A stretch of DNA of 64,000 nt from Taxillus chinensis (GCA_023512835.1 CM042092.1:7751293-7815292), one strand, 5' to 3'. Shown: positions 27,654 to 40,142, counted from the first letter of the stretch. Notes: generated by a model not told the origin, from the letters alone. Program-made: numbers and translations.

Positions 27654-30600
27654 AAGAGAAGAGAGAAACGACGGACGATGATATATTCTTTCCTTTTCTT
27701 TCTTTTTTTTCTTGATATATACGGACGATCGCGTCGTCCCCCATGAAACTGTTTATCGCTTAATACCTCTTGTCACGTGGGGGGGGGGGGGGGGGCCCCC
27801 CCTGGGGGGGGGGGTTTTGGCCTTTAATAACTATGGATCTCCTCATTCCCATGGCAGTTCATCATACCTCTTGTCACATCTTCTTGATATGGCTTTGCAT
27901 TATTTTGTTTCACATGAATGTTCCTCTAGTTTTATGAGCTAACACAATCCTTACTGCCTACTACCTCATTAATTGTTTATCATTCCCAAGCTCTTCATTG
28001 TGTGTGTGGGCTATGGCCGCACACATATGGGCTATTGATGTTATTCCTTTGAACTTCATTGCTATATTGTCTTTGCTTATGTTGCTTTATTTGAGGTTGA
28101 GTCTTATGTTTTGCCTTCAGGAATGTATGAATCCTCCAAAGCATGGTTTTCTTGTTTATGAGCTTTGTTCCTCAATGACTCCTCTAGCTTGTGGTTTGAC
28201 ATCATATCACTTACACTTATGCTTGTTGTTCACTCGTCGCACTGCCCCATCTTGTTGGACGGTTCTATTGATACAATTTTGTTTGCTCTTGATCTCTCCA
28301 TTTCTTAGCGGATGGTACTTTCTCTTGTGTGTACTATCCTATTGATCATTGGGTTTCTTGCACTGGCCTGTCTTCTGCTCCATGTGAGCTGGTTTCTACA
28401 CTCGACCATGTTTCCATCTGTCACACTGTTGCCGTGGGCACTCTCCATATGGTTTGAAGTGCTTATGGAATTTGGAATGAAGAGCTGTTCTCGCTTTTTA
28501 TTCAAGATCCTCAACAAGTATGATTTTTTTTAGAAATCTATGTTGATGATATTTTGATAATCAAGAGTGATACTAGTAACATCTTTTGCTTGAAGCAATT
28601 TTTGCAGCAACGCTTTCAAATTAAGAATCTTGGAGAGCTTCGCTATTTTGTGGGCATAGAGTAGCAAGGTGAAGGAAAAGTATTTTTGGTAGAGGAAATA
28701 TTTTAGAGGGCTATCCTTTAAATATGATAAGACAAATATGTTAGGTGGCTAACCTTTTTATGGACCCTAATGCTTGTTTGACACCGAGTGGAGACATGCT
28801 TACGAATCTTGAGAGATTCCATTGCTTAGTTGGAAAACTTAATTATTTGGCGATAACACATCATGACATTGCTTTGTCGGTCAATATAGCAAATCATTTT
28901 ATGTTTTCTCATCAGACTACATATTGGGATGCTTAGATGCTATATGTCAGATCCTTTACCGAAAGGTTATTCGAAATGTGTTTTGTGGTATTGTAACCAT
29001 GACAATATTAGATTGGAGGCATTCTATGATGCTGATTGAGTGGGATCTTTGATTGATCATAGGTCCATGACTTGTTTTTTTGTATTTTCGTTAGTGGTAA
29101 TTTGGTGTTTTGGAAGAGCAAGAAACAAACTCTAGTAGCTCCTTTGAGTGTAGATTCCAAGTATTGAGCTATGGCGTAGATGACAAGTGAGTGGCTCCAT
29201 CATTTACTAAGTGAACTTGACTTCTTTATTACTTGAGTCCATTAAATTGTGGTGTAGCAATCAAATGACTATTCATATTGTAACGAATCCAGTGTTTGAT
29301 GGGTAAACTAAACACATTGAAATTGATTGTCAATTCATTTGTGAAAAAAACAATAAAAATGGTATTTACGGTACTTATCAAAACATGAGATCTGCTTGTG
29401 AACGTTTGTACCAAGGCTATGAACGCAAGTCATTTCAGTGTCATTAGTAATAAGCTGGACATGTATAATATTTATGCATCAACTGTGGGAGGTATTATAA
29501 TAGGCTTTGGTTATAGGGTTTTAGCCAGCACATTAGTGTTTCATCTAGCTACTGTGTGAAGTCTCTAGACTCTTCTTTGTAATGCTATGTAAACCCATCC
29601 AAGCACTCTAATGAAGTTATGATTTGAACTTCTAATCCTCCCTTTCAACATATTACAACTGTTTTGGATGTGGACTTGAAACTATAAAAAGTGCTCTATG
29701 GCTGTTTCAGGTGGACAACGGGTGGAAGAAAATAATGGCTTTTTTCGTTACACAAAGTCAACTTTTACTGCTGTTTTGTTTTGGACAGTGGACATGCTGC
29801 TTTACATAAGGAATAGCCACTTCATTGTTTTTTTGTGTGTTAAATTGAAATTGATTTTAACAAAATATTATTAAGAATGTTATATCATTGTGATATAAAA
29901 TGTCATGACCATTTGTTTTTCAGTTTTTTTTTTTTAAATATATTTTGCGCGTCTTGTTTCAGTACGACATGTGCTTGACTGTACACGTTATGCCTAAGGC
30001 AAGGCTACCCCGTTGGCACCTTGGGTGCACTTTCGCTTTTGACAATTATGCCTGTGACTGGCAGGCCAATTTGTCAGCTTTAATTTAAACCTTTAAGGCT
30101 TTTAATGAGGCTTCACTTGCCAAGTGGAAGTGGTGGTTTATGGTCGAGAAGGGAAGCTTTTGGCCTCAACTGGTAGTGGCTGTTTTCCGGGTGATCCATT
30201 TTGGGTGGGTCTCAAAATATTTGCAACTCCATGGGTTTGATTTGTGGAAGGGCCTGTCCGAATGGTGATTGTTTTCTACGATGTGGGGAGGGATGATGCA
30301 TGGTCTAGGGTCCAATCAACTTGTACCAATTGTGGAGTTTCAGAGAGGAATGCATTAGGGTCTCTTTCGCTAGAAAAATCTACGGTTGGGAACTAGAGTT
30401 TATGGCTCTCTTTTTCTTTTTCTCTGGTAGGGGCAAACCGACAGTTATCTAGCGGGGCAGCAAGAATGAAGTGTTCACCGTTAGAATATTTTTTATGATA
30501 CACTTATTGGAGGCGCTTGGATGGTAAGGGCAAGAAGTGGTGACTGACAATTTGGAATGCTAAAATTCCCACCCGAGGGAAGATTCTTACTTTTAATCAA

Positions 30601-33053
30601 CTTCGGAGGGGTATTTTAGTGGTTAGTCGTTGTCCATTGTGCAAGCAAACAGAGAACAGGTTGATCATCTTCTTCTTCACCGTTGTTGGATGGCCTGCCC
30701 ATCTCTAGAGTTTCGTGTTTACATGGTTAGGCTTTGCTTGGGTGCCACGGGAAAGGGTGGACCTGGAGCTGGAAGCATGGCAGTGCTGAAGATGATGAGG
30801 CGAGCCATGGAGCTGCTTGTGCGTTTCCAATGGGCAATATTTTGGACCATTAAGCGTAAGAGTAAGCAGAGTTATGGGCTACACTTTTAGATGTAGTTGC
30901 TTGCTGTAATTTTCCTTGTTCTAATGGGATCATTGCCTGCCTCCCTTCTGATTTAGCGTTCTTGTTTGGCTGGGAAAAAAGAAAAGAACCGTACAATTGG
31001 CATATGCAACGGTGGGGAAGGTATTAAATTTAAAATGTTAGAATAGTGATGTTAGCATTTTTAATAAAGAAAAAGTGACCCAAAATAAAGATTTTGGGAG
31101 GTTTAAACCTCTTTTATTAACACTTATAATTTTAATTAATACATATTATTATTATTATTATTTTATTTGAAAAGTCTATACGTATACATATGTACATACA
31201 TACACATATTTAGTTAGCACATTCAACTTAAAAATTAGGTAATCATATTGTTAATGTTATTTAAAATTTTATTGTAGTACTTTTTCTATTGAATCGTTAT
31301 GTCAGTTTTTTTGCGTGTGCATAATGTAAATTATTCGTATTTTATTTTTATACTCGCGTATTTAAAATTGCTAGTAATCTTATTATATTGTTTCATTCCA
31401 TAAAAAGTGATTATATGCACCTTTAAAATATTCTAAAGGTTAATTTGTATAAATAGTTCTAAGAAAATGAGGTTGTGCAATGTCAACAAAAAATAAAAAT
31501 AAATCACATCCGTTAACTACTGTTACGCCTACTTTTCATTTCGCATTATCGTTACATTTTGTTACATGTTTTCACTATTTAAAGTACTGCCCTTCTATCA
31601 ATAATTATTGTGCTATCAGGAATTGGACTTAATAGATGCAATTACTTCTCATGAGGCTTGAAGCAGATGATGTTTATCTTTTGACACAATCTGGATTTTG
31701 TGTTACAAATTTTGTAGAATTCTGGACAAATAGCTCCCTTGGATGAGATAATCAGACTAAAGGAAAAATATAAGTTCCGTGTGCTGTTGGATGAGAGCAA
31801 TTCATTCGGCGTACTGGGAAGCTCTGGGAGGGGTCTCACTGAACATTGTGGAGTTCCAGTACGTTTTAAACGACTTGTTGGTTTTATTGTGTTCCAATGA
31901 TATAGATTCTTATTGGCTCGATTATACAGATTGAGAAGATAGATATTGTAACTGCAGCCATGGGACATGCATTGGCAGCTGATGGTGGATTCTGCACCGG
32001 AAGTTCTAGGGTTGTTGATCACCAAGTATTACTCCAAACCTCTTTTTGTTGCGGAAATCTCAGTTTTTTCTTTTTTTTTTGAGGGTCAAACTACCATTGG
32101 CCTATATTAATGCTTGAGTTATCTACAACTTCCAGCTGCTAATTCTCAGGTTATGTTATTACTTGACAGCGATTAAGCAGCTCTGGTTATGTCTTTTCTG
32201 CATCTTTGCCTCCGTATCTTGCAAGTGCAGCAATCACTGCTATAGATATCCTGGAAGAGAATCCTAATTTGATTATGAAACTGAAGGAAAACGTTACCTT
32301 TTTGTGGAAAGGTTTGCCTTCAATTTGTTCCTTCGTTTTGCTTGCATTCGTGTAATAACATGGTAATATTTTGTGGAAATAGCTTGCAAGTTATTAATAT
32401 TACAGGAAGAAAAGGAAGTGTATACATTGAATCACTAAATATCATGCATAGAATTCAGTTGAAGTGACATTTTAAAAGAGATTGGAATAACTAATTAATA
32501 ATTCTAAGCTTTGGGGATTGTAAGAAAATTGTTACTAACTTCTCTATGCATAGATATTGAATCACTAAATATCAGTGTATACAATATTTTAAAAGTGTAT
32601 ACATTGAATCACTAAATATCTCTGTATTGCTCATCTGGCTTTAAATCTCTGATTCAGGCTTGTCAGATTTACGAGGCCTGTCGATAGCAAGCAGTCCTCT
32701 ATCCCCAGTTCTTTTTTTCAGATTAAAGCAACCCACAGGGTCCTTAGAGAATGACCTTTGTCTCCTTGAAGATATAGCTGACCGGGTGAGTAAATGGTTG
32801 CTATAGCGATTGGAAAATAGTAGAGTTATGTTCCATCTCTGGCCTGCAATCGATGTTATCTTTAATGTTTGTGCGTATGCAGATGTTGAAAGAGCATGAT
32901 ATTTTCGTGGTGGCTTCCAAACGATCAACTGTTGATAAATGTCGCTTGCCTGTGGGAATAAAATTGTTGGTTTCTGCTGCGCACACAGAAGCTGATCTAG
33001 AGAAAGCTTCTGAAGCGTTGAAAAGAGTTGCAGCTTCAGTTCTAATAAATTAA
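21405..33053 (+). CDS. LCB1: Serine palmitoyltransferase subunit LCB1, 12 coding exons
   Basis: LCB1 pairs with LCB2 in the ER membrane to condense serine with an acyl-CoA, the first step of sphingolipid synthesis. Coding exons: 21405-21525, 21621-21715, 22336-22427, 23343-23436, 23532-23604, 23674-23806, 25270-25444, 31718-31858, 31930-32025, 32170-32311, 32658-32785, 32883-33053. All junctions are GT-AG and phases close, giving 486 aa (the Arabidopsis protein is about 482). Residues about 43-62 form a membrane segment ([18 protein letters not shown]). Signatures include [58 protein letters not shown] and [18 protein letters not shown]. The cysteine of GSCGP (about residue 149) corresponds to human SPTLC1 Cys133, the site of a neuropathy mutation. 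As expected for LCB1, the segment [14 protein letters not shown] has no PLP-binding lysine; LCB2 supplies it. The start lies 19 nt after a 5'-UTR intron. Intron 7 (25445-31717) is expanded by transposon debris. An AATAAA at 33361 is a likely poly(A) signal. Confidence 0.95.
26550..27480 (-). mobile_element. hAT transposase C-terminal fragment in LCB1 intron 7
   Basis: Minus-strand frames match the dimerisation end of plant hAT transposases: [20 protein letters not shown], then after a frameshift [11 protein letters not shown], then a GTAAGT donor. An acceptor CTTGTAG at about 27270 leads into a segment reading [19 protein letters not shown], then [18 protein letters not shown] and [12 protein letters not shown]. 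This order, including an intron after FEHV, is typical of the family. The downstream end at about 26555-26640 is a GGCGC-rich low-complexity run (AAGGCGCAAGGCGCACC). Stops and frameshifts show it is dead. No upstream BED finger or catalytic core was found. Confidence 0.85.
27605..27815. repeat. Long poly-G tracts
   Basis: A run of about 48 G occupies 27605-27652. A second G-rich block with a C7 run sits at about 27779-27815. Poly-glycine and poly-proline ORFs over these tracts are artefacts of the homopolymer. Whether the tracts are genuine or consensus errors cannot be decided from the sequence. Confidence 0.7.
27990..28524 (+). other. Unassigned stretch just upstream of the copia fragment
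   Basis: Three overlapping small ORFs are open here, but I could not match them to gag, integrase or polymerase motifs. By position the stretch may belong to the same decayed copia element or to an earlier insertion. Confidence 0.3.
28525..29480 (+). mobile_element. Ty1/copia pol fragment (RT end and RNase H) in LCB1 intron 7
   Basis: With stops and frameshifts the plus strand reads as a copia polyprotein end. The reverse transcriptase part shows EIYVDDILI, then [20 protein letters not shown] and VGIE. Next comes [20 protein letters not shown], equivalent to the usual GKL.YL..TRPDI motif. The RNase H part shows [30 protein letters not shown], then TKHIEID and a C-terminal stretch around [10 protein letters not shown]. 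No intact LTR pair was delimited. It is in the same orientation as LCB1 and inactive. Confidence 0.85.
30085..30970 (+). mobile_element. LINE 3' fragment (zf-RVT region) in LCB1 intron 7
   Basis: Plus-strand frames include [17 protein letters not shown], then [20 protein letters not shown], then [20 protein letters not shown], followed by GWPAHL and WLGFAWV. This is the linker and zinc-binding region found at the C-terminus of plant L1 polymerases. Several frame changes and stops are present. It is distinct in sequence from the LINE end near 16 kb. Confidence 0.8.
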
Positions 33054-33497
33054 GTTCCCCCTGTACAATACATTTGCCCTGTTTCTTTTGCAAAATTTGC
33101 CTCAATGGCTTGTGAACATTTCCCCAAGCATTCTGATAGGCAACTTATAATTTGGGTGTAAGGCCTGTTGTAGGTTCTAGGTTATTAGTTATTTTTTCTT
33201 GCGTCTTTGCCAATCTATTATAATGTTTTTGCATACAACAGGTAACAGCTGCTTCAGTATAATTTGTAATTAATTAATATTATTATTATCATGAAGAACT
33301 GCTGGGGTGATAAGTGCCTGTTTTTCTTTTCTTTGTTCTCCTTTTATTTTATTTGTGGGAAATAAAATTTCTTACCTCGAAAAAAAAGGAAAAAAAATAA
33401 TCTAAAAAGCTGCCAATTTTTAAAAAATTACTGTCCGAGGAAGAGTTAAAATCTGAAACGAACATGCAATTTAATTGAGTATCTCTGTCATGATTTA
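33054..33497 (+). other. LCB1 3' UTR and flank up to the transposon
   Basis: The stretch follows the LCB1 stop codon. An AATAAA at 33361-33366 in GTGGGAAATAAAATTTC would give a 3' UTR of about 320-340 nt. Nothing else is seen before the target duplication of the next element at 33490. Confidence 0.55.
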
Positions 33498-33548
33498 TAG
33501 GGATGGCAATTTAATCCATATCCGTTCGTCCCGAGCCCTGCCGGGTTA

Positions 33549-33567
33549 CGGGGGGGGGGGGGGGCAA
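33549..33567. repeat. Poly-G run in the left end of the hAT-type element
   Basis: An uninterrupted G run of about 18 nt follows the GGGTTAC motif. It probably grew from the G-rich subterminal sequence, or reflects a consensus error. Confidence 0.6.
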
Positions 33568-35578
33568 AAAGCAGTCTCCCTCATGTACCCACCTTGTCCC
33601 GGGATAAATCCCCCACTCATGGGTATTACCCGTTATGACCCAACTAGCCCTCATGGCCGGGGGCGGCGGGGGGGCCGGCGGGGGCGCACCATTTACCGTC
33701 TTTCAAAAAATTAAGTAAAATATAATACTTCCACTGAGTTTTGAACCTCCACCAGGTTAACTCTATTTTGTTGTTTAAATTTATGTAAATGATATATATA
33801 CTTATCATATCACATATAAATAATAATAATAATATTAATGATAATTATAATTATTAATATTAATAATATTAATATTAATAAATAGTGCATACTTTATTTT
33901 TAAAAAAGTAATTACAAAATATAAATATTTATATTATAATAAAAACTAAATGTACTATTACTATTTTAATATAAAATACAAATTAATTAGATTTAAATTT
34001 AGTTTTAAATTTATTAATAAGTTGATTTATGATTTGATGATCCAATCAAATATTATTTGATTGAAAATATATTAATATTTAAATTACTAATATCATTTAC
34101 ATATTTTATTATTTTTAATTCAAATATGAATTACATCTTATCAAATGTTAAAAAACTCAAAATTCAATCTCACCGTGTATACGATTCATATCACGCATAA
34201 AATAAATTAGGATACTAGTCATATTAATTTGATTGAAATTTAGTTTTAAAATTATTAATATGTTGATTTAAATCTAAATGATCAAATCAAGTATTATTTG
34301 ATCGATAAATACATTTATATATGAACTTGTAATATCATTTACATGATTTATTACTTAAGCTTTTAACCCAAATATTGAATACATACTATTAAAAGACAAA
34401 ATTCACTCTCACCGTGTATTTTTTAGTATATCAAACTTGTTATTATTGTTTAATTAACTAATAACATTAATTATAATTATAATAGTATAGATATACTTAT
34501 CATACCAAAGAATATATATACACTTACAATCAATAATTAGTGTTATCCAAAAATAATCATATTATTGTATTACTTATAACAAAAACAAGTTTTTATTACA
34601 TTAAGGAAAACAAGTTTGAGAAACATGACTTTTCATAATATTGTATTACCTATAATAAAAATAATATGATAACTATGTTATATAATTATATTAATTAGGT
34701 TTTCACTAATGTGTTATCATTTATTACCAATGATAATTGCATTATTTAAATTATTACTACTCGATATTCAAGTTATTACTTATTGATTATAATTTATAAA
34801 TGCATATATATATATAGTAACAATTATACAACTATATATATATATATATCATATATAACATAAGTAAGATGATAATTATTGAGTATATAAAAATCTAATA
34901 ATTAATATCAGGAGAGTTTGTTGATAATTATATATGTCATAGATGATTATTGTTACTATGTTTACATAATTAGTGTATATACTTTAAATGTGACATATAA
35001 ATAATATTATATTTAGTATAAAAATACAAAGTAATCTTATAATTACTAGTATGAACTAACATATTATGTATGACATAAGTAATATTACAATTATTCGACT
35101 AAATAATATTTAATTAGATTATTTAGTATTAAATCAACATATTAATATTTTTTAAAACTAAATTTAAATCTAATTAATGTCCATCTACAAATTATTTTAT
35201 TCTTCAATATGAGTCGTGTATTGTGAGAGTGATTTTAACTTTTGATAGTATGTATTTAATATTTAAAATTAAAAGTAATGAAATATGTTAATGATATTAT
35301 TATTAGTTTAAATATTAATATATTTTCAATTAAATAATATTTGATTGAATCAACTTATTAATAAATTTAAAAACTAAATTTGAATCTAATTAGTTTGTAT
35401 TTTATATCAAAATAGTAATAGTGTATTTAGTTTTCATTATAATACAAATATATATATACTTTATAATTACTATTTTTTAAAATAAAGTATGTACTCTTTA
35501 TTAATATTAATATTAATATTAATAATTAAATTTATTGTTTTTATTATTAGTAGTAATTATATGTGGTGGCTCAGGGGC

Positions 35579-35580
35579 GT

Positions 35581-35617
<37 letters not shown>

Positions 35618-35642
35618 GGGGGGGGGGGGTTTTTTTTTTTGT
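35579..35642. repeat. Poly-G then poly-T tract in the right end of the hAT-type element
   Basis: About 36 G, a single T, about 12 more G and then about 11 T. The tract mirrors the G-rich left end and generates spurious poly-glycine and poly-proline ORFs in both strands. Confidence 0.7.
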
Positions 35643-35798
35643 TTTGATTGCTGGTTGGCTGTGGGGGGAAATCCCCACCCCGCCCCGTGCGGCAGGGGGG
35701 GATGAGACGGAAAAATTTATTACTGTCGGGGCACGGGGCGGGAATGTGGGGGGGGGAACCCAAAAACCCCCCCACCCCATGCCATTTCTAATGATTTA

Positions 35799-36560
35799 TC
35801 CGATTGGCTATTTTTTATTTTATTTAGTGGTTTATTGTCTTGCTGTTTTCGTATCTTCAAGGATTACGGAAATGATTTTTTTTGATCTGATTTTATATTT
35901 TATTATAATTTAGTTTTGAATTATGATTTCAATATTTGATAAATGCTGTGTAACTTTATAATAAAATGTCAATATTATTTTGTATTGAATTAATAAGTTA
36001 ATATAAAGATTCTAATAATATAGAAGTTATAACGATCTCATTAATTTTAATTTTAAATAATAATTTAAAGTGATTTAGATGTGTATAATGTAATAAATTA
36101 TATTTATATTATTTTATATGCAACAATGATAATAAATAAATAGGAATAAGTTTTCTTGAATAAAATTTTTATATTTCAATTACTGCATTTTAAATAAAAA
36201 CATTAAAAAAGATACTTTCATATAAATAAAAATAGTCATATATTAATTAACATAACATTAATTCAATACCTAATTTTTGACATTACTATTGAGAAGTTAT
36301 TCTTATTGCTTAAAATAAAATTTTAAAAATACAAAATAAACCAAGCGTATTACTATTTACTAACCGCTGGCAAGCAAAATTTTTTTTTCTGAGATTAATG
36401 AGAAATATAGCTTAAAAAGGTATATAAAGCTCATTAATAAACCATAAAAATAATTTAAGATAAGATGTAACGAACTTCAAAAAATTATTATTATGAAGAA
36501 CTCGATAACATCACTTTAATTGTAAAAAAATAATGACTCAAGCAGCCTGATGTTACAAAA
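35799..36560. other. AT-rich intergenic DNA
   Basis: No gene, RNA or element was recognised in this stretch. It consists of AT-rich sequence without an open frame of note. Confidence 0.5.
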
Positions 36561-36565
36561 ATAAT

Positions 36566-37190
36566 TCATACAAATTAAAATTTTAAATGAAAATTCATAC
36601 ATCCACACCAGTGCTATTTTTTTTCAAAGGATGTACAGTAAAATTTTAATATTTAAAAAATTATATACATCAATTTCTTTATATAATCAAATAATATAAA
36701 TAATTAATATATTAAATGTAATGAAAAAAATATAAAATGTCATGTAGAAAGAAAAGTATAATTTAGATAATAAATAATAAATCTCTAAATATAAAAATTT
36801 ATTATAATAATTTTATTTTTAATCTTTAAAATTTACTGTTTTAAGGATGCGATGTATTATAATTTTTATTTAAAATTTTAAAGTTATTATGATGTTAAAA
36901 AGTAATTCGTATAAATTAAAATTTTAAATGAAAATTCATACTCCGGTTCATTTTTTTTAAGGATGTACAGTAAAATTTTAGAAATATTTAAAAAACTATA
37001 TATCAGTTCTTTATATAATAAAATAATATACATAATTAATATATTAAATGTAGAAAAGCAAGTATAAAAGTCGTGATACGAAGTATAAAAATATAAAAAT
37101 TTATTATAATAATTTTATTTTTAATCTTTAAAATTTACTGTTTTAAGGATGCGATGTATTATAATTTTTATTTAAAATTTTAAAGTTTTT
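36566..37190. repeat. Imperfect tandem duplication, units about 330 and 285 bp
   Basis: Two adjacent copies share AAATTAAAATTTTAAATGAA, then GGATGTACAGTAAAATTTTA, then TTACTGTTTTAAGGATGCGA and ATGTATTATAATTTTTATTT. The first markers are offset by about 341 bp and the last by about 301 bp, so the second copy lost about 40 bp. The sequence is AT-rich and non-coding. Confidence 0.8.
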
Positions 37191-39357
37191 TTAAAATTTT
37201 TAAAAAAATTATATTTTTAAAAGACCTACTGATGCTCTTCATCGTAATCTAAACCGAGATGCCATATTGTTCCACGGATCTGGGAATCAAAGAATTCATC
37301 AACTGTCCATGACGTTCTACAAACAACCTGCCCATTATATTAATTTACAGCTCGAACAAAAAATTGGAAACAAAGAGTTAAAAAAATAAAACTGAATTGC
37401 CTAATTTGCGATGTGGTAAAACAGAATGGATTCGCAGCAAATGTGATGCCAGCCCATCTTCAGCTACAGAAAATTTTATGATACCAAAAACATGGAATCA
37501 AGATGGCCAAAAAGTTTGAGATAGACTTTGAAAAGCTCAAAATTTTCAACCCAGAATGAATTAAACTTAAATCCCTTCTTTAATTGAAATATTTAACTAT
37601 TTTACTATAATTGTTTTATCACCTAATTAGTTAAATTTGAGGGTAATATATGGGTTTCCTAAAATTTTAAATCAAATAAATCATACCAAATTTGCAAATC
37701 ATGTATTTTTGGATTATATGGTTTAGTCTGATTTTTTACCGCACTTAATTATGACAATAAAAAAATTACTCAAAAACATGATGTCATTAACGTGAAGATT
37801 GTAAAAAGTAAAAGGTTGATAACCAAAAGATTAAGTATTGAAAGTGTGTTATTAGTTTATCATAGATAAAAAATAACTATTTAATAATTGTAAGGGTATA
37901 TTTAAAATCTTAAAATATCTTATCAAGCATGCGCTCCACTATTTTATTACACTTTTATAATAAAATAATGTAATTATATTTATAATACTTTAAGCATGCG
38001 CTCCACTATATCATAAAATTGTACAAAACAAATGGTATGATCATGTGCCATTCGTGATCCCTCCATATCCTTCCTGCTTCCCCTAATCCCCTTAGGATTT
38101 ATAAAACTAGACGGGCCAAAGAATCCGAAACTTGTAGTAAAAGTCAACCATAGCCTCATGGGCCATGTTAGTAAAAGTCAATTTAAGGATATATATGTTT
38201 TCCAAAAGTAATTCTAATACGAGACAAGGATGAGTTCATGCGTCAATTTTAAAATAAGGTAAAAACTAACATCAAAGTGGAAAACATGAAATTAGTCTAA
38301 GTTATCAATTATTAAAACTTATGTTTACTTAAATTAAACAATGTAGTTTAAATTTTTATTAGCCATATATAACTGTAATAATAAAATTTGTATATTTTAC
38401 ATCAGTATTAATATTTATAATTATGTAAAAAAATATGTTAATTATTCAAATGGCGAGAGATAAACACCTGTATTTATTATGTTATCACCGTAATTTAACT
38501 CAAAATATATCATCGCATGCTTTACTTCATTACTTGCTAATAAAAAATGTAAACCTCCAGACATATATACGACTAATGACAGTGAATGAATACCATCAAA
38601 ATGTACCGGAGGAACAATAAAAAGGCAATAATAAATATAGAAATTCAGTCGATAAGGTAAGAATCATCAAATATAAAGTGATATCGTTATTCATTTCTAC
38701 AATATATTTAACACTAGCTTATATCCTAATATAAATTTTGGTTATCATCTGAAATATATGCGCAAGAATCTCACCAAACCCATAAATATATATCATTCAA
38801 ATGGATTTTGAAGTAAACTTAAATCCCTTAAATTAATTGGAAAAAATGATGATTTAAATAAAAAATATTAATTAATTAATTTATTATTATTTATACTCAA
38901 ACTGAGTTGTTCATGTCGGGTTTAAAATCTCATTTACTATGACTTTTCATATTCTTTGTGATTTTTGAATCGTGATCGCTTACACATATAAAGAGAAAAT
39001 GTGTGTACCAGAATGATATAATATTGGGTTTAAAATTTCATTTGATTTTTACTTCATCAATTTATATTTTTTTATTTGATAGTTAAAGTTATATTTAACT
39101 TGATAAAGTATAATTTTAGCTAATTTTATTTCAATCTTATATCATTTATATTTTTCTTTAATTTTTCAAAATATCCTTTCCAATCAAAGCAAAAGGAGAG
39201 GAAGGGAGGGGGGAGGCGTGATGCGAGCGGCCGTCGTGCGAAGGGGGAGCTGCTTTTGATGGAGGATGGGTTGCGATGAAGGAGGAACAAACAGTGGAGA
39301 GGATGATGCAGATTGAAATTGAAATTTCACTCAATTTACTTGCTAACCTGATATCAT

Positions 39358-39358
<1 letters not shown>

Positions 39359-39403
<45 letters not shown>

Positions 39404-39430
39404 TTTTTTTTTTTTTTTTTTTTTATTTTT
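39359..39430. repeat. Poly-T tract, about 65 T with few interruptions
   Basis: About 38 T, then a five-A interruption, then about 27 more T. It could be the tail of a minus-strand retroposon, but no element was recognised beside it. A homopolymer consensus error is also possible. Confidence 0.6.
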
Positions 39431-40090
39431 TTAGCTAATAAATTGAAAATAATTTTTAACTAATATTAATATTATTTTTGCTTTTACTTATAAGAAGCAT
39501 GCATCTTCAACCACTAAAAGCAAAAACAATAACTTAAAGGATCAGTGATACATCAAAGCATCCTTTAAATCATAACTTGTTTAAAGGATCAATAGTTTAA
39601 AGCAAAAACAATAGTTTTGCTTACCTTTTAAATCATAACTTGAATTATGTAATCCGAATAAATTAGAAATATATACATCGAATTAATCAAAGCATCATTG
39701 ATCCTTTAAACTATTGTCAGAAATTAAAATTCGCAAATAATTCATGCATGAAGCAAGTGTTATTAAACGCGTGCCAGCTTGTTTCTGCACTTTCCAATTA
39801 AACGCGGAAGTCTGCACCGCGTGTTTAATGTTTTGTGTTTTTATTTATTTGTTGAAGTGCTTCCAATCCTAATAAAGTGTTTCCCATATGTTTTCGCTAA
39901 CTTTTACACTCGTTTGGTTAAAGTTTGTGTACTTTTATTTATAATTTTACTCTCACAAGTTAATTATCTTTCTAAATATATATTTTGTTTTATAAAAATT
40001 TTATAAATTATAATAATATATATCAAATAAAATAAACGAATAATAAAACATTGAAACATTTTTTTAATGTAATATATAATTTTTGTACGA

Positions 40091-40141
<51 letters not shown>
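40091..40141. repeat. (AT)n(GT)n microsatellite
   Basis: About 11 AT units run directly into about 15 GT units, a compound dinucleotide repeat. Confidence 0.9.

Positions 40142-40142
<1 letters not shown>

Larger units (their letters stand above)
33498..35790. mobile_element. Non-autonomous hAT-type element with long inverted arms
   Basis: The left end reads TAGGGATGGCA and the right end, reverse-complemented, reads TAGAAATGGCA. Both ends are flanked by the identical 8-bp sequence ATGATTTA (33490-33497 and 35791-35798). An 8-bp duplication and TAGGG-type ends are hallmarks of hAT transposons. Both terminal zones are G/C-rich and include poly-G tracts. Inside, an AT-rich left arm at about 33845-34330 is the inverted complement of about 35090-35540 (for example GTGCATACTTTATTTTTAAA faces TTTAAAATAAAGTATGTAC). 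The left arm also holds a tandem duplication of about 205-215 bp (about 33985-34190 and 34200-34410, each ending in CACTCTCACCGTGTAT or a near match). No transposase was found. Confidence 0.85.

Noticed and set aside
27355..27746. Poly-glycine and poly-proline ORFs on both strands
   Set aside because: They are produced by the 48-nt G tract; the flanking part belongs to the dead hAT fragment.
32641..33105. 154-codon minus-strand frame
   Set aside because: It is the antisense shadow of LCB1 exons 11 and 12.
35557..35913. Glycine-rich and proline-rich ORFs
   Set aside because: They arise from the poly-G tract in the right end of the hAT-type element.
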